From a virus, in IMG/VR virus record IMGVR_UViG_3300035220_000671, positions 1 to 28,481 of that record: 28,481 nucleotides of DNA. One strand, given 5' to 3'. Positions 9,001 through 16,469 of this stretch are shown here, piece after piece. The stretch's first letter is position 1; every line of letters starts with the position of its first letter. Under the pieces are notes generated by a model, which searched no databases, had not been told where the DNA came from, and was given only the letters and a program-made list of their open reading frames with translations. The translations under genes were made by a program, and so were the position numbers.

Positions 9001-11673
9001 TAGTGAAACTAGCACCTGATCAACTAGTTGATTAGCTATTATATGGTTCACTGGGTATTCCTCCTCTTGTCTAAATGTTAAATCACCAGCATCTCCTCCA
9101 GCCATTATAAATACAGGAGCTCTATCTTCAGTACCCTGAGAACCACCACCTGTTGGATCGTGATATAAAGGTCCACCTTCTGAACTCTTAAACTCATTAG
9201 GGGCTTCTCCAGCAAATATTTCAGTAAAAAAATTAGTATTACCAGGACTTATATTCAAAGGTGAGAATGTAGAAGAATCCAGAGAATTTATTGCAGCTAG
9301 GAATCCTTTATGTTTTTCTTTTGTAGCTTCTTCAAAATATTTTATACCAGACGGTTCTTGTTTTTCAGCAGTTAAACTGATAACTTCTACTTTTGCATTA
9401 AATGCATCAGTAGCTGACATACTTATAACAGAAGCATCCCACTCAGCTATAGGACTAATTACCTTGTAGGCTGCATTTCTTGATTCAAAAACTATATCAC
9501 CTACTTGGTAGGCCTGTCCAGGTTTCCACTTTTTAACAATACCTGCGTTGCCACCAGCCTCCCAGTATGCATTTTTTAAAGTTATAGAATCTGGGTCCTC
9601 AAAGTTATCTAAAAGTTCCTCATTATTTGCTATTTCAATCTCCTCATCGTCATTTCCAAAAGGATCTGAGCCTAAATACTCTGGTCTTTCGTAAACTATA
9701 TCACCAGCCTTATACGGAGAGTTAGCTATGTACTCTCCTATAGCAAACTCGTCATTCTCATCCCTTACGAAGACGTCTGTTGACTGATATAATCTCCCCC
9801 TAGATATGATCCCATTGGAGCCTGGCAGGAAAACTGGATCTTTAACTACAATATGAGGAGCTTCATATACATCTCTTATATAATTATCTAATGGATTGAA
9901 AGGCATAGACGTTGCCCTGTTACATAAATATTTTTGTCCATCATGGATAACATATGTCTTCTTGTTGTAAAAAGGAGACTCTTTAGACCAGTCCCTAATC
10001 TCGGTTCCAGCAGAATATGCAGCATCGTCATAATCAAGCATATGAGGTCCAAATAACTTAGCACCTATCTGCTTCGTCTCAGCTATGAATTGGTATTTTG
10101 GTTCCAGTAAATTTTGATCATTCGACCCCAATTCTCCAGCATCATTCCTTGAGACATCTATATCAAATTCATTTACATTATATACCGCTTGCCTCTTGGT
10201 TGAGCTAATTTCCTTAACTTCCTTTACAGGAAAATCATTCAAGAAAACTCCTCTTAAATAATCATCTTTTTCATCTGGTTGGGTCGCCTGATTGGTTGCT
10301 ACTTTTTCTTCCGAGAAGCTCATATGGTTACCATCTGCATCACAAAACCCCTCTATCGGACCCTCGCATATTAAATCTATAGACTTGGATACAGATACTG
10401 ACTCAAACTTATGCCAACCCAAGCCACCTGATTTTGTTCTGTCTTTATACCTACTACCGACCCTAATCATGTTTCCTAGTTTAGGGTTAAGTGGGTCAAT
10501 GAAATCTCCATCAGAAAAAGCTATAGGATAAAACCTCCTAGGTTCTTGGTCAAAATCCAAAGTCTCGATACATGGCTCGCTTTGAAGTATAGCAAATGCA
10601 GTTTGACGTATATCCGACTCTTCTACATAGTCAAAATACTGGGTGTCCTGCTCGTTTTTCCAATTTGGTAACTCGTAATATTTTTGAACAAGTTTCGCTA
10701 TCTCAGCTACCCATTTATTATAATTAAAAAATCTAAGCACAGCCAGTTGATCTTTTTCCACCTGAGGTATTTTATCTAACCTTCTGTCAGGCCATTGCTT
10801 GAGGCAGTCTGCTGGGGTGAAGTTCCCCCCTGTGGTCCAATTTGTTAGGAATGCTTCTTCTACACCCTGATTATATATTACCTTATAAGTTAATGTCCCG
10901 AAAAAACCTGAGCCCAACTTCTTTCTGTATTCATGTCCATCTACTACTACATTAGAACCATAAATACCATCATTGGACCCAAAACCTGTATCTGCAAGTT
11001 TGTTCTTTATTTCAGCGTAATTAGGGTTAGCATAAGTCATACCAGAGGTACCCTCTGCCACCTCCCTCAATGCACTAGACTTTAACGGACCAAGGTCAGC
11101 ATCGTAATACTTATTCCATGGGGAATAGTTGGGTAACATAGTATAGGAACCTACCTGCAAGGTATATATTTTACCCTTTTCCGCTTCTATATCGTAATTA
11201 TTTATAGATGCAGATATAACACTAGAACCAACCAGCATTCTTCCGTAACCTAACGGAACACCCGAGCCTTGCTCATACCTATTCTCCTTGCCTTTAAAAA
11301 TAAAAGAGTTTGTTTCTGCTGTTAAAACTGTATTGTCTTGCTTCATGCCCTCTGATATCTTCTTATTCATATACCCCGATATCATGGATGTAGCCATACC
11401 CATGAAAAGCATCATACCACCAGAAGGTGAAGGGCATATGTCAACCCCTCCACTTATACCCATATTAGCTTCTTCCTTACTCAGGAACCCTCCAGTTTTC
11501 CTACTCTTAATTCCGTAGTAAACACCCTCCTGTTCTTTCTGGGCTAGATAAATCCTTATTTCAGGAAAATTTGCATTAAGAGCTGACACTACTTCAATCG
11601 GTGTGGACACATCTAGATCCATTGATTTAACAAATCTGTCCCCAAGCTTTCCGTGTAACCTTATATTTTTCAT
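6049..11673 (-). CDS. J: gpI-gpJ fusion: tail tip/central fibre host-specificity protein with lectin-like insert
   Basis: An 1874-aa protein; lambda gpJ is about 1130 aa. Residues 1-160 are gpI-like: a beta-grasp start (KNIRLHGKLGDRFVKSMDLD), a short hydrophobic stretch at 86-100, and VPLGYGRMLVGSSVISASI (139-157), the gpI C-terminal signature. The gpJ part begins near 425 with the SxSIDLICEGPIEGFCD motif. Strong lambda-J landmarks follow: NYHLLLKKIKVPSNYDP (1094-1110), MWDGSF, NPAWCLYDLI (1132-1141), YGLGKYG, and the second hub domain from about 1285 with LRPGDIIDVID (1430-1440). Insertions not in lambda J are a 490-860 region with Y-x-x-GDIV modules, a hydrophobic hairpin at 912-962 and a C-type-lectin-like domain at 1550-1711. 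An Fn3 domain ends the protein (1795-1874). Role: hub and spike of the tail tip that contacts the receptor. The gene lies 18 bp after gpK and its ATG is preceded by AGGTAAAAGG. Confidence 0.92.
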   Translation of the reverse strand: MKNIRLHGKLGDRFVKSMDLDVSTPIEVVSALNANFPEIRIYLAQKEQEGVYYGIKSRKTGGFLSKEEANMGISGGVDICPSPSGGMMLFMGMATSMISGYMNKKISEGMKQDNTVLTAETNSFIFKGKENRYEQGSGVPLGYGRMLVGSSVISASINNYDIEAEKGKIYTLQVGSYTMLPNYSPWNKYYDADLGPLKSSALREVAEGTSGMTYANPNYAEIKNKLADTGFGSNDGIYGSNVVVDGHEYRKKLGSGFFGTLTYKVIYNQGVEEAFLTNWTTGGNFTPADCLKQWPDRRLDKIPQVEKDQLAVLRFFNYNKWVAEIAKLVQKYYELPNWKNEQDTQYFDYVEESDIRQTAFAILQSEPCIETLDFDQEPRRFYPIAFSDGDFIDPLNPKLGNMIRVGSRYKDRTKSGGLGWHKFESVSVSKSIDLICEGPIEGFCDADGNHMSFSEEKVATNQATQPDEKDDYLRGVFLNDFPVKEVKEISSTKRQAVYNVNEFDIDVSRNDAGELGSNDQNLLEPKYQFIAETKQIGAKLFGPHMLDYDDAAYSAGTEIRDWSKESPFYNKKTYVIHDGQKYLCNRATSMPFNPLDNYIRDVYEAPHIVVKDPVFLPGSNGIISRGRLYQSTDVFVRDENDEFAIGEYIANSPYKAGDIVYERPEYLGSDPFGNDDEEIEIANNEELLDNFEDPDSITLKNAYWEAGGNAGIVKKWKPGQAYQVGDIVFESRNAAYKVISPIAEWDASVISMSATDAFNAKVEVISLTAEKQEPSGIKYFEEATKEKHKGFLAAINSLDSSTFSPLNISPGNTNFFTEIFAGEAPNEFKSSEGGPLYHDPTGGGSQGTEDRAPVFIMAGGDAGDLTFRQEEEYPVNHIIANQLVDQVLVSLEIQSLNYLYPGDKVEVTYEVGKLMLALMAGIVAVGAAADIMAEADEPFGVTTFIAAGMWGGLAGYVLGIALQGNTSFKIGTKIENSGETWPNKIRFRIKYGNEGEALYETDVAFFGCATSPYIKDIKLYLPKNPLGRTRIIKVFKISRERNPVKEGEQAMRYREDASLSSITEISNVKCSYPNTVTIGTRVNSKDMSSIPKRNYHLLLKKIKVPSNYDPLMKTYGEMWDGSFAKNLQWSDNPAWCLYDLISNNSYGLGKYGMDESFIDKWTFYRAAKYCDELIPTGYSSAFKKRRFKTKGGLVLVIDPDSYSNEKDFVREFGHPGKSVSMFYKNIKGEEIFLKRKIIATKSVYNSVQKTFEVTLDLEVGFALDESMSAVCCAEIYYPVLENRYRFNALLTSPQNAFKMINELANSFRAFTYWGGGKINFYLDEPKESLLLFGNNNVSEEGFSYGNTPRHSRTNACKIKYLDEHNAFKPKVEYVENREKIIQNGLYEETINSLGTSTKTQAHRVAEYTVQAGNLETELVSFTTSMPGSYLRPGDIIDVIDNKKTIGRFAGKVLNYDASGDGKVGYLDIDFPVRTMVDEEDSNTFKTIKLYNISGYDTLQSLNLKADPNQDGDNVDGQAISDEEIKSIRAGHLDTFTVGSITNNDTRIEIINNPYSFVSGSYNWDEAIRDARLRGGGVATINNDVDQRFVQTVMPRDRKQKAWIGGYYKEQPPPEEFVWLDSQDCINNGIDFFSWGDGFPLTPAPIGTDNSSNLMTDSYAELGYEEGFEIARDNLEAGNKNFIAVSGSEDKEVHADWITQDGLVRQGYILEKRADDRLLRLNGIDGLTYLLEDDVNMAKAKQFRVINIKERDNHTYDIEGIEYSSGKFGVIENNESLPIPKSPIIYTQKVLPPPNSVVLTYLEEDIDAKKPYGIEVAWKHPESTIRAYRVQIFDGSELKKTVETKRRGKFSQTIKYRDSSINEGGVYTARVESLH
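6541..7026 (-). other. C-type-lectin-like domain inside gpJ
   Basis: Residues 1550-1711 of the gpJ-like protein. The order of motifs follows the C-type-lectin fold: YNWDEAIRDARLRGGGVATI (opening strand and helix, W-x-x-A...GG-x-x-A-x-I), AWIGGYY (the WIGL strand), EFVWLDSQ, FFSWGDGFPL (W-x-x-G-x-P), NFIAVSG, then ADWITQDGLVRQGYILEKR (W-x-D...Y-I-x-E closing strands). The usual disulphide cysteines are mostly absent; only C1624 is seen. The domain sits between gpJ beta domains and is followed by RLLRLNGIDG and QFRVINIKERDNHTYDIEGI, which resume the gpJ pattern. Likely role: glycan or protein receptor binding. Confidence 0.75.
11194..11673 (-). other. gpI-like domain fused to the N-terminus of gpJ
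   Basis: Residues 1-160 of the 1874-aa protein. In lambda, gpI is a separate tail assembly protein encoded between K and J. Here no separate I gene exists, and the gpI landmarks are in frame with J: an N-terminal ubiquitin-like strand pattern with L-x-G-x-L-G-x-x-F, and the G-x-x-x-P-L-x-Y-G-x-x-x-V-G-S-x-V-I-S motif. The hydrophobic segment between them is shorter than in lambda gpI. Confidence 0.8.
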
Positions 11674-11691
11674 CCTTTTACCTAATATAGG

Positions 11692-12426
11692 TTACACAAA
11701 AGAATTGTGTCTGAATACATATTTAACCCTCTTTTGCCATGAATTATTAAATTCATCCTTACTTGACAAATGAAATGCCCTCTGATGCACAAACTGGTTA
11801 GACCCAGTATACATTCCAACATGAAATATTTTCTCCCCAGCATTAAGTATTAATATATCATGTTTCTTAATGGTTTTATCTTTTATTCTTTTAAATCTTT
11901 TTGTTAATATGCTTATTAAATACTTATTAGCTTCTTCAGCTACACTTGACGGCCAGTAGTTATACTCGCTATAATCATCAACTATACCAGCCTCAAGCAT
12001 AAGGTAGTCTTTTATAGTGCAAACACATTCATAAAACCCAGTAACATAAGGTCTACCATATATATCAGTTGGCTTGTAAGATTTCGGGTAATAAAGATTA
12101 AAATTTTTAAATTCATTACTATATATAAGGTATGGTAAACACATTTCTTCTGAGTTTTTTTTATCAGATTCAGATGGATCAGCAGTTCCAATTGGGTGTG
12201 AATGGTAAACTCCTAAAACATTCTCAGTGTTCAGTATCTTATTAGTTGATATAATAAAAGAATTATTTTTATCTTGGCTTTCATTTATCTCTTTATTAAC
12301 TTGGGCTATTAATAATTTATCTAAAGACACAGTTCCACACACTTCCTCACCTGGAAACGATTCGGCATGTTCTATAATTTCTTTATAAAACTCCTTATTC
12401 TTAAGGTTAAACCTACTTAAAGTCAT
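11692..12426 (-). CDS. K: gpK-like tail assembly protease: JAMM/MPN + NlpC/P60 peptidase
   Basis: A 244-aa protein with the two catalytic domains of lambda gpK. The N-terminal JAMM metallopeptidase has E28 (PGEEVCG) and the full H-x-H-x7-S-x-x-D zinc motif, YHSHPIGTADPSESD (H75, H77, S85, D88). The C-terminal NlpC/P60 domain has the catalytic cysteine at C134 in GFYECVCTIKDYLML, where gpK usually has DCY, and the catalytic histidine at H202 in FHVGMYTGSNQFVHQ. All key residues are present, so it is probably active. Known gpK-family roles are tail-tip assembly and possible peptidoglycan cleavage at DNA entry. The gene starts 14 bp inside the end of the gpL-like gene and ends 18 bp before gpI-J, matching the lambda order L-K-I-J. 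The ATG at 12426 is kept because the JAMM domain begins within 15 residues of it. Confidence 0.93.
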   Translation of the reverse strand: MTLSRFNLKNKEFYKEIIEHAESFPGEEVCGTVSLDKLLIAQVNKEINESQDKNNSFIISTNKILNTENVLGVYHSHPIGTADPSESDKKNSEEMCLPYLIYSNEFKNFNLYYPKSYKPTDIYGRPYVTGFYECVCTIKDYLMLEAGIVDDYSEYNYWPSSVAEEANKYLISILTKRFKRIKDKTIKKHDILILNAGEKIFHVGMYTGSNQFVHQRAFHLSSKDEFNNSWQKRVKYVFRHNSFV

Positions 12427-13480
12427 ACGGCTCTACCCCAGGGAAAGCTCCAAAAGGCAGACCTTGTGAAGATTCTTTATATTCTTGGTTTACTTTCTCG
12501 TAGTCAGATGTCCCCCTTTTTCTGTGACAACCTCCAGCGTTTTTAGCATCATCACCGAACCTCATTCGACAACCGCACAAACTTCTATCACACGAATCCT
12601 CTATCCAGTTTTTTCTATCATTAATTGGATTTGACTTAACTCCGCTACCAACACACACATAAATTGTCTCTGGGTATAGCCTAGCGTCACCCTTAGTGGA
12701 TATTCTTTTAACCACATCTCCAGATATATACTGTGAATAAGGATCCCACTCTGGATAATCTCCAGCTACACCATTGTCTCCAGTGGCGGCAAACTCCAAT
12801 ATTGGGTGGTCTGGATTATGAACCATATCTTCATTGGTTAAATGAACTTCCCCACCAACCCCATCGCCGTTATACCCACTATCCACAAATCTAACATTTT
12901 TATTATCACTAATAGGTCTTCCATTATAACCACAACCTATACTTGACCTATACCTCCACGAGCAATAATTTGAATATACAGTCCTCGAGGGCATTACTGC
13001 ATTTTCCAGTTCAAGTGGGGACACCAACTCAAACTGAACCATAGAGTCAGTCTCTGCAGTTTTTTGATTAACGAAATAGATCTCTCTAGCAAATACTTCT
13101 TCATTATCTGGATCAGCATAAGGGTTTATATTATTAGGAAAATTTACATGATCTAAATATTTAACCAAAGTCTTAATTCTTTCTATTTTATAATTTATGA
13201 AATCATCAAATATTGGAAGTCTCATAGATATATTACCCCTAAAGTTAGCTAAAGTCATTTTAGGCCTAGGAAGCCTTCCGTCACCCTGCACATCGAACCC
13301 CTCTACCTCTATAGGATAATGATCATATGCCTTACCATCAAAAACAATTTTATTCTGAAAACCATTCTCTCCAGCATGAAAATAATACACACCCCTATCC
13401 TGCAAGTCCAACTCGTACATCACTATAGGCATTGTTGGGTCTGCATCAAATAAATCTTTTACTTTTTGTCTATCTACCAT
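12413..13480 (-). CDS. L: gpL-like minor tail protein with Fe-S-type cysteine cluster and inserted Y-x-x-GDVV module
   Basis: A 355-aa protein (lambda gpL is about 232 aa). The N-terminal part (about 15-165) is the tail-tip beta domain: MYELDLQDRGVYYFHAG, then DGRLPRPKMTLANF (67-80). The C-terminal part carries the gpL cysteine signature: C173 in NYCSWRYRSSIGCGYNG, C183, then C297, C302 and C304 in CDRSLCGCRMRFG, and the LPFGAFPGVEPY end (341-352). Lambda gpL is known to coordinate an iron-sulphur cluster through such cysteines. Between the two cysteine pairs lies an extra block (about 190-296) containing WDPYSQYISGDVVKR...TIYVCVG...NWIED, which resembles a small carbohydrate-binding module. 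C318 is a further cysteine. A strong Shine-Dalgarno (GGAGG, 7 nt spacing) precedes the ATG. Role: tail-tip ring joining the tube to the gpJ hub. Confidence 0.88.
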   Translation of the reverse strand: MVDRQKVKDLFDADPTMPIVMYELDLQDRGVYYFHAGENGFQNKIVFDGKAYDHYPIEVEGFDVQGDGRLPRPKMTLANFRGNISMRLPIFDDFINYKIERIKTLVKYLDHVNFPNNINPYADPDNEEVFAREIYFVNQKTAETDSMVQFELVSPLELENAVMPSRTVYSNYCSWRYRSSIGCGYNGRPISDNKNVRFVDSGYNGDGVGGEVHLTNEDMVHNPDHPILEFAATGDNGVAGDYPEWDPYSQYISGDVVKRISTKGDARLYPETIYVCVGSGVKSNPINDRKNWIEDSCDRSLCGCRMRFGDDAKNAGGCHRKRGTSDYEKVNQEYKESSQGLPFGAFPGVEPYDFK

Positions 13481-13483
13481 TTT

Positions 13484-15235
13484 TTATCCTCCATTTTCAT
13501 TAAAAAAATCAATTAAAAAAGACTGATTAGCATATTCTTGTATAGCATCTAGGTCTGTTATCCCTATACTATTTGCATAGTCGCCAGTATCAGGTGAGTA
13601 AATTCCCTCAAATAAACCATCAACCGCCTGGGTTTCGCCAGACACACTGACAGTTTCCTGTATGTATTGCTGAGCCTCTCCTGTTTGCGATGCATAAACC
13701 TCCAAATACTCTTCCTGTCCGCTAATATATGTATCTTGTGAAACTGAATCATAATCAAAATTTTGTGAACCTAAATAAGATATTAAAAGCTGAGGGTCGT
13801 AATCTCCATGAAAATATGTCACACCCGATGTTAATCCAGATGGCATATAATATTCCTTTTCATTAAAACTATAAGTAGAGCAATAACCTGCACCCTCTGT
13901 CTCTGCATAATTTTTAGAAGTATACAATGGATAATATCCAGACACAATCTTAGGCTTTTCAGTAAAACCTTCCCCCATATTATTAAACATTTTTTCGTCA
14001 GATTCTGATATTGCACTAAAGGAGTCCCTAGGAGGCATATCGTAAACTTTATATATATTTCTATAACCCCTGCTTGTAGGCAGGTAGGTGTATTCTCTTT
14101 TTAATTTCCTTCTCCTACCAGAAACTTTAGAAGGACCTCCAAGCCCAATATGCCATTCCATACACTTCCCTAGTCTATTTTTCTGCTGAGTATATTCTGA
14201 TAAAATTTTAATATCATCAGATACTCCATAGTAATATAATTGATAAAATATAGAGGACTTTAAACCTAGTGGTAGCTTTGTTGAGATATTACTTACGACC
14301 GCATTATCACTCAAGGAATCATTCCACAAAAACTGCCTCATAGATCCATCCCAATTTTTATCAAGAAATGCCCTAATTGCATCAATAAAACATTGATCCC
14401 TATTTTTACCGTTTGAAAACTCATCTTCTATATTACAGTTTTCATTTATTTTAAATATACTATTCCATTCATCTATTAATTTATCCTCAGTTTCCCCACC
14501 AACAAAGAACGGCAATATTTCTTGAGGTTTCTTGTTTATTTCAGAAGGGTCACCAATTATATTTGTTTCATATCCATAGTCTGGTACCCCAGTTGATGTT
14601 ATATCGTTTTCTAATTCTATTTCAAAGAAACACCCATTTAACTCTGAAGAAAATATATTAAATCTAGCTATGCCCCCATTACTTGTGTCTAAATTTTCGA
14701 TATCAATAAAAGGCAAGGTATCGTTAGGTGAAATTAAACTTGATATTTTAATTCCGCCAGACACGTTCCACTCTTCTTTAAAAATATCTTCAGGTATAAT
14801 TGAGTTACCAGATTCAAGACCCTCCATGGATACGTCGTATAAATTACTCTCATCTTCCTTTAGCTCCCCAGTTACGATACTCATCCCCATTGACCCAGAG
14901 TAAAAATGCGAACCCACAGGCATTCTATATTTATCTTCTATAATCTCAGAAGAAGAACTCGAACATATACTATCTCCTGGAATAAAACTTAACCCGCTTG
15001 GGTAGGCCAGGTTGTCAGCAAACAATGAATCTACCTGTTTTTCTTCTTTTAACTTGTACGAACTTCTCGAGACCTCATAAATGTAATCGGACTTAGTTAG
15101 GTAATTAATTATTCCAGTTCCGTCAATATTTCTCACTATCAAAGAAGAGCTTGAACCTGGATCCATAGCTACCCTAAGCCTAATATTATCATTATTAGGG
15201 TTCAAGCTACCAGAGTTAAAATTGTATTTATTCAT
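13484..15235 (-). CDS. Virion protein of unknown fold, between polyglycine protein and gpL
   Basis: A 583-aa acidic, Ser/Asn/Tyr-rich protein starting at the ATG of an ATGA junction with the polyglycine gene; the Shine-Dalgarno is weak. I do not recognise the first 400 residues. They include SYxYEVSRSS near 50-60, a Ser run (ICSSSSSE, about 90-97) and a helical segment near 265-325 (DQCFIDAIRAFLDKNWDGSM). Residues 434-480 hold a distinctive motif, YYPLYTSKNYAETEGAG...EKEYYMPSGLTSG...YFHGDYD, which resembles the YPLYT...YYMP-G...HG-x-Y short module I associate with structural proteins of marine phages; this is a recollection, not a search. The C-terminus is acidic. Its position inside the tail-tip operon, four genes after gpM and just before gpL, argues for a structural or adhesive role. 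No catalytic motif is seen. Confidence 0.55.
   Translation of the reverse strand: MNKYNFNSGSLNPNNDNIRLRVAMDPGSSSSLIVRNIDGTGIINYLTKSDYIYEVSRSSYKLKEEKQVDSLFADNLAYPSGLSFIPGDSICSSSSSEIIEDKYRMPVGSHFYSGSMGMSIVTGELKEDESNLYDVSMEGLESGNSIIPEDIFKEEWNVSGGIKISSLISPNDTLPFIDIENLDTSNGGIARFNIFSSELNGCFFEIELENDITSTGVPDYGYETNIIGDPSEINKKPQEILPFFVGGETEDKLIDEWNSIFKINENCNIEDEFSNGKNRDQCFIDAIRAFLDKNWDGSMRQFLWNDSLSDNAVVSNISTKLPLGLKSSIFYQLYYYGVSDDIKILSEYTQQKNRLGKCMEWHIGLGGPSKVSGRRRKLKREYTYLPTSRGYRNIYKVYDMPPRDSFSAISESDEKMFNNMGEGFTEKPKIVSGYYPLYTSKNYAETEGAGYCSTYSFNEKEYYMPSGLTSGVTYFHGDYDPQLLISYLGSQNFDYDSVSQDTYISGQEEYLEVYASQTGEAQQYIQETVSVSGETQAVDGLFEGIYSPDTGDYANSIGITDLDAIQEYANQSFLIDFFNENGG
13488..13492 (-). promoter_or_regulatory. 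Strong ribosome-binding site of the gpL-like gene
   Basis: GGAGG on the minus strand, 7 nt before the ATG at 13480, lying within the last codons of the upstream 583-aa gene. It is the best Shine-Dalgarno among the tail-block starts, most of which rely on overlapping stop/start codons. gpL may therefore start independently of upstream translation. Confidence 0.75.
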
Positions 15236-16464
15236 TCTAACTCTAACGTTAATTCATGAACCCCAGGTGTGGAAAATACATGAACATGATATCCATTATG
15301 CACTCCATAAGATCCTCCGAATTTTAATTTAGGGAAGCCGCCAGAAGCTTCCATTTTATACCTAATTACTGCTGCCCCAGGAGCTCCATTAGAGTGATCT
15401 AATGTTCTGTGCTCAGGCTGAGTTCCAGAGTATCCTCCAGTTCCCGCATTACTAGGCAATAATCCATTCCACCAACTACCAACCATCGATGATGGCGGAG
15501 TTCTAACTGTATACCCTTGTAGAGCGTAGCTTGAAGCATATACTGCACCAGGTTTTCCCGCCCTCAATTTCTTACTACTTATAGGGAATTGTGTCGCGTA
15601 CCTATCATTTATACCACTCATTCCTCCGCTAGCTCCACGGGAATGGTTCGATGGCGCTCCATCTCCACCTAAAATTCCAGCACCTCCTCCACCTCCTCCA
15701 GGACCATCCCCAAAGTTAATAAAACCTGTACCTCCATAATTATTCCTACCAACATCAATATTGATAAAATCTGGATCGTCACCGCCTCCACCTGGGTATG
15801 CGGGAAGTTCCCTCCTTCCAGTTCCTCCAGCACCAGCACCAGCAGCAGCTATAGCGGTCCACTTACGACTACCGAATTTTGGTTTTCTGTAAAACCCAAG
15901 ATAAGTTGCAGAGCCGCCGCCCCCGCCTGCCCCACTTGAGCCCCTACCTCCAGCATGACCCCCCGTTCCTCCGTAAAAATTATAGTTATATAGGCTTTCT
16001 CCCCCTACGCCTCCTGTAGTTGTATGGCTCCTGCCTCCATTGTTAAGTCCTCCTTTACCCCCCGAACCTATAACAAATGCCCACCTAATATCGTCTGTTA
16101 AATTTATTACAAAAGAATATTGAGAACCAGAACCTCCAGGAGCTCCATTACCATCATCCCCTCCTCCTCCTCCGCCTCCAGCGCCTAATATCATAACATC
16201 CACGTCTAGTTGACTAGGCTTTTCCTGTATGTCTAGTATATTTAATTGAATCTTTTTTTCAAAGGTGTTGTTTCTTTCATCGGTGACCCTTAACCTAACT
16301 GTTACGAAAGGGCTTGTCATCGCGCTGTATGCTTCATAATCTATAGGAACCCTAGTTCTTAAACTAGTATACCCTTGAGCATCTCGCTTTAAAATAAATA
16401 AATAATTTCCACTATCTCCATCCCCAGAGCAAAACTCATATTTATATTTGTATGTATTTGTCAT
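15232..16464 (-). CDS. Cadherin-like + polyglycine adhesin, tail fibre type
   Basis: A 410-aa protein. Residues 8-80 resemble a cadherin repeat: YLFILKRDAQGYTSLRTRVP then IDYEA, FVTVRLRVTDERNN (V-x-x-x-D) and the closing LNILDIQEKP (D-x-x-E-x-P), the family's calcium-binding end motif. Residues 88-370 form a glycine-rich domain (DVMILGAGGGGGGGDDGNG, repeated GG/GGG runs at 94-102, 179-184, 225-228 and 255-261) that ends with GAPGAAVIRYK, the usual closing strand of this domain type. Polyglycine-run domains form the receptor-binding tips of some phage adhesins such as T-even gp38. After it, residues 371-410 (GYHVHVFSTPGVHELTLELE) look like the opening strands of another glycine-rich unit that is then cut short. 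The gene has no clear Shine-Dalgarno and its stop overlaps the next ATG. Likely role: surface-exposed adhesion. Confidence 0.75.
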   Translation of the reverse strand: MTNTYKYKYEFCSGDGDSGNYLFILKRDAQGYTSLRTRVPIDYEAYSAMTSPFVTVRLRVTDERNNTFEKKIQLNILDIQEKPSQLDVDVMILGAGGGGGGGDDGNGAPGGSGSQYSFVINLTDDIRWAFVIGSGGKGGLNNGGRSHTTTGGVGGESLYNYNFYGGTGGHAGGRGSSGAGGGGGSATYLGFYRKPKFGSRKWTAIAAAGAGAGGTGRRELPAYPGGGGDDPDFINIDVGRNNYGGTGFINFGDGPGGGGGGAGILGGDGAPSNHSRGASGGMSGINDRYATQFPISSKKLRAGKPGAVYASSYALQGYTVRTPPSSMVGSWWNGLLPSNAGTGGYSGTQPEHRTLDHSNGAPGAAVIRYKMEASGGFPKLKFGGSYGVHNGYHVHVFSTPGVHELTLELE

Positions 16465-16469
16465 TTTAT

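Noticed and set aside
15595-16191. CRISPR-like or tandem DNA repeat (CCTCCTCCTCC tracts)
   Set aside because: The tracts are GGN glycine codons of the polyglycine domain read on the other strand, with irregular spacing.
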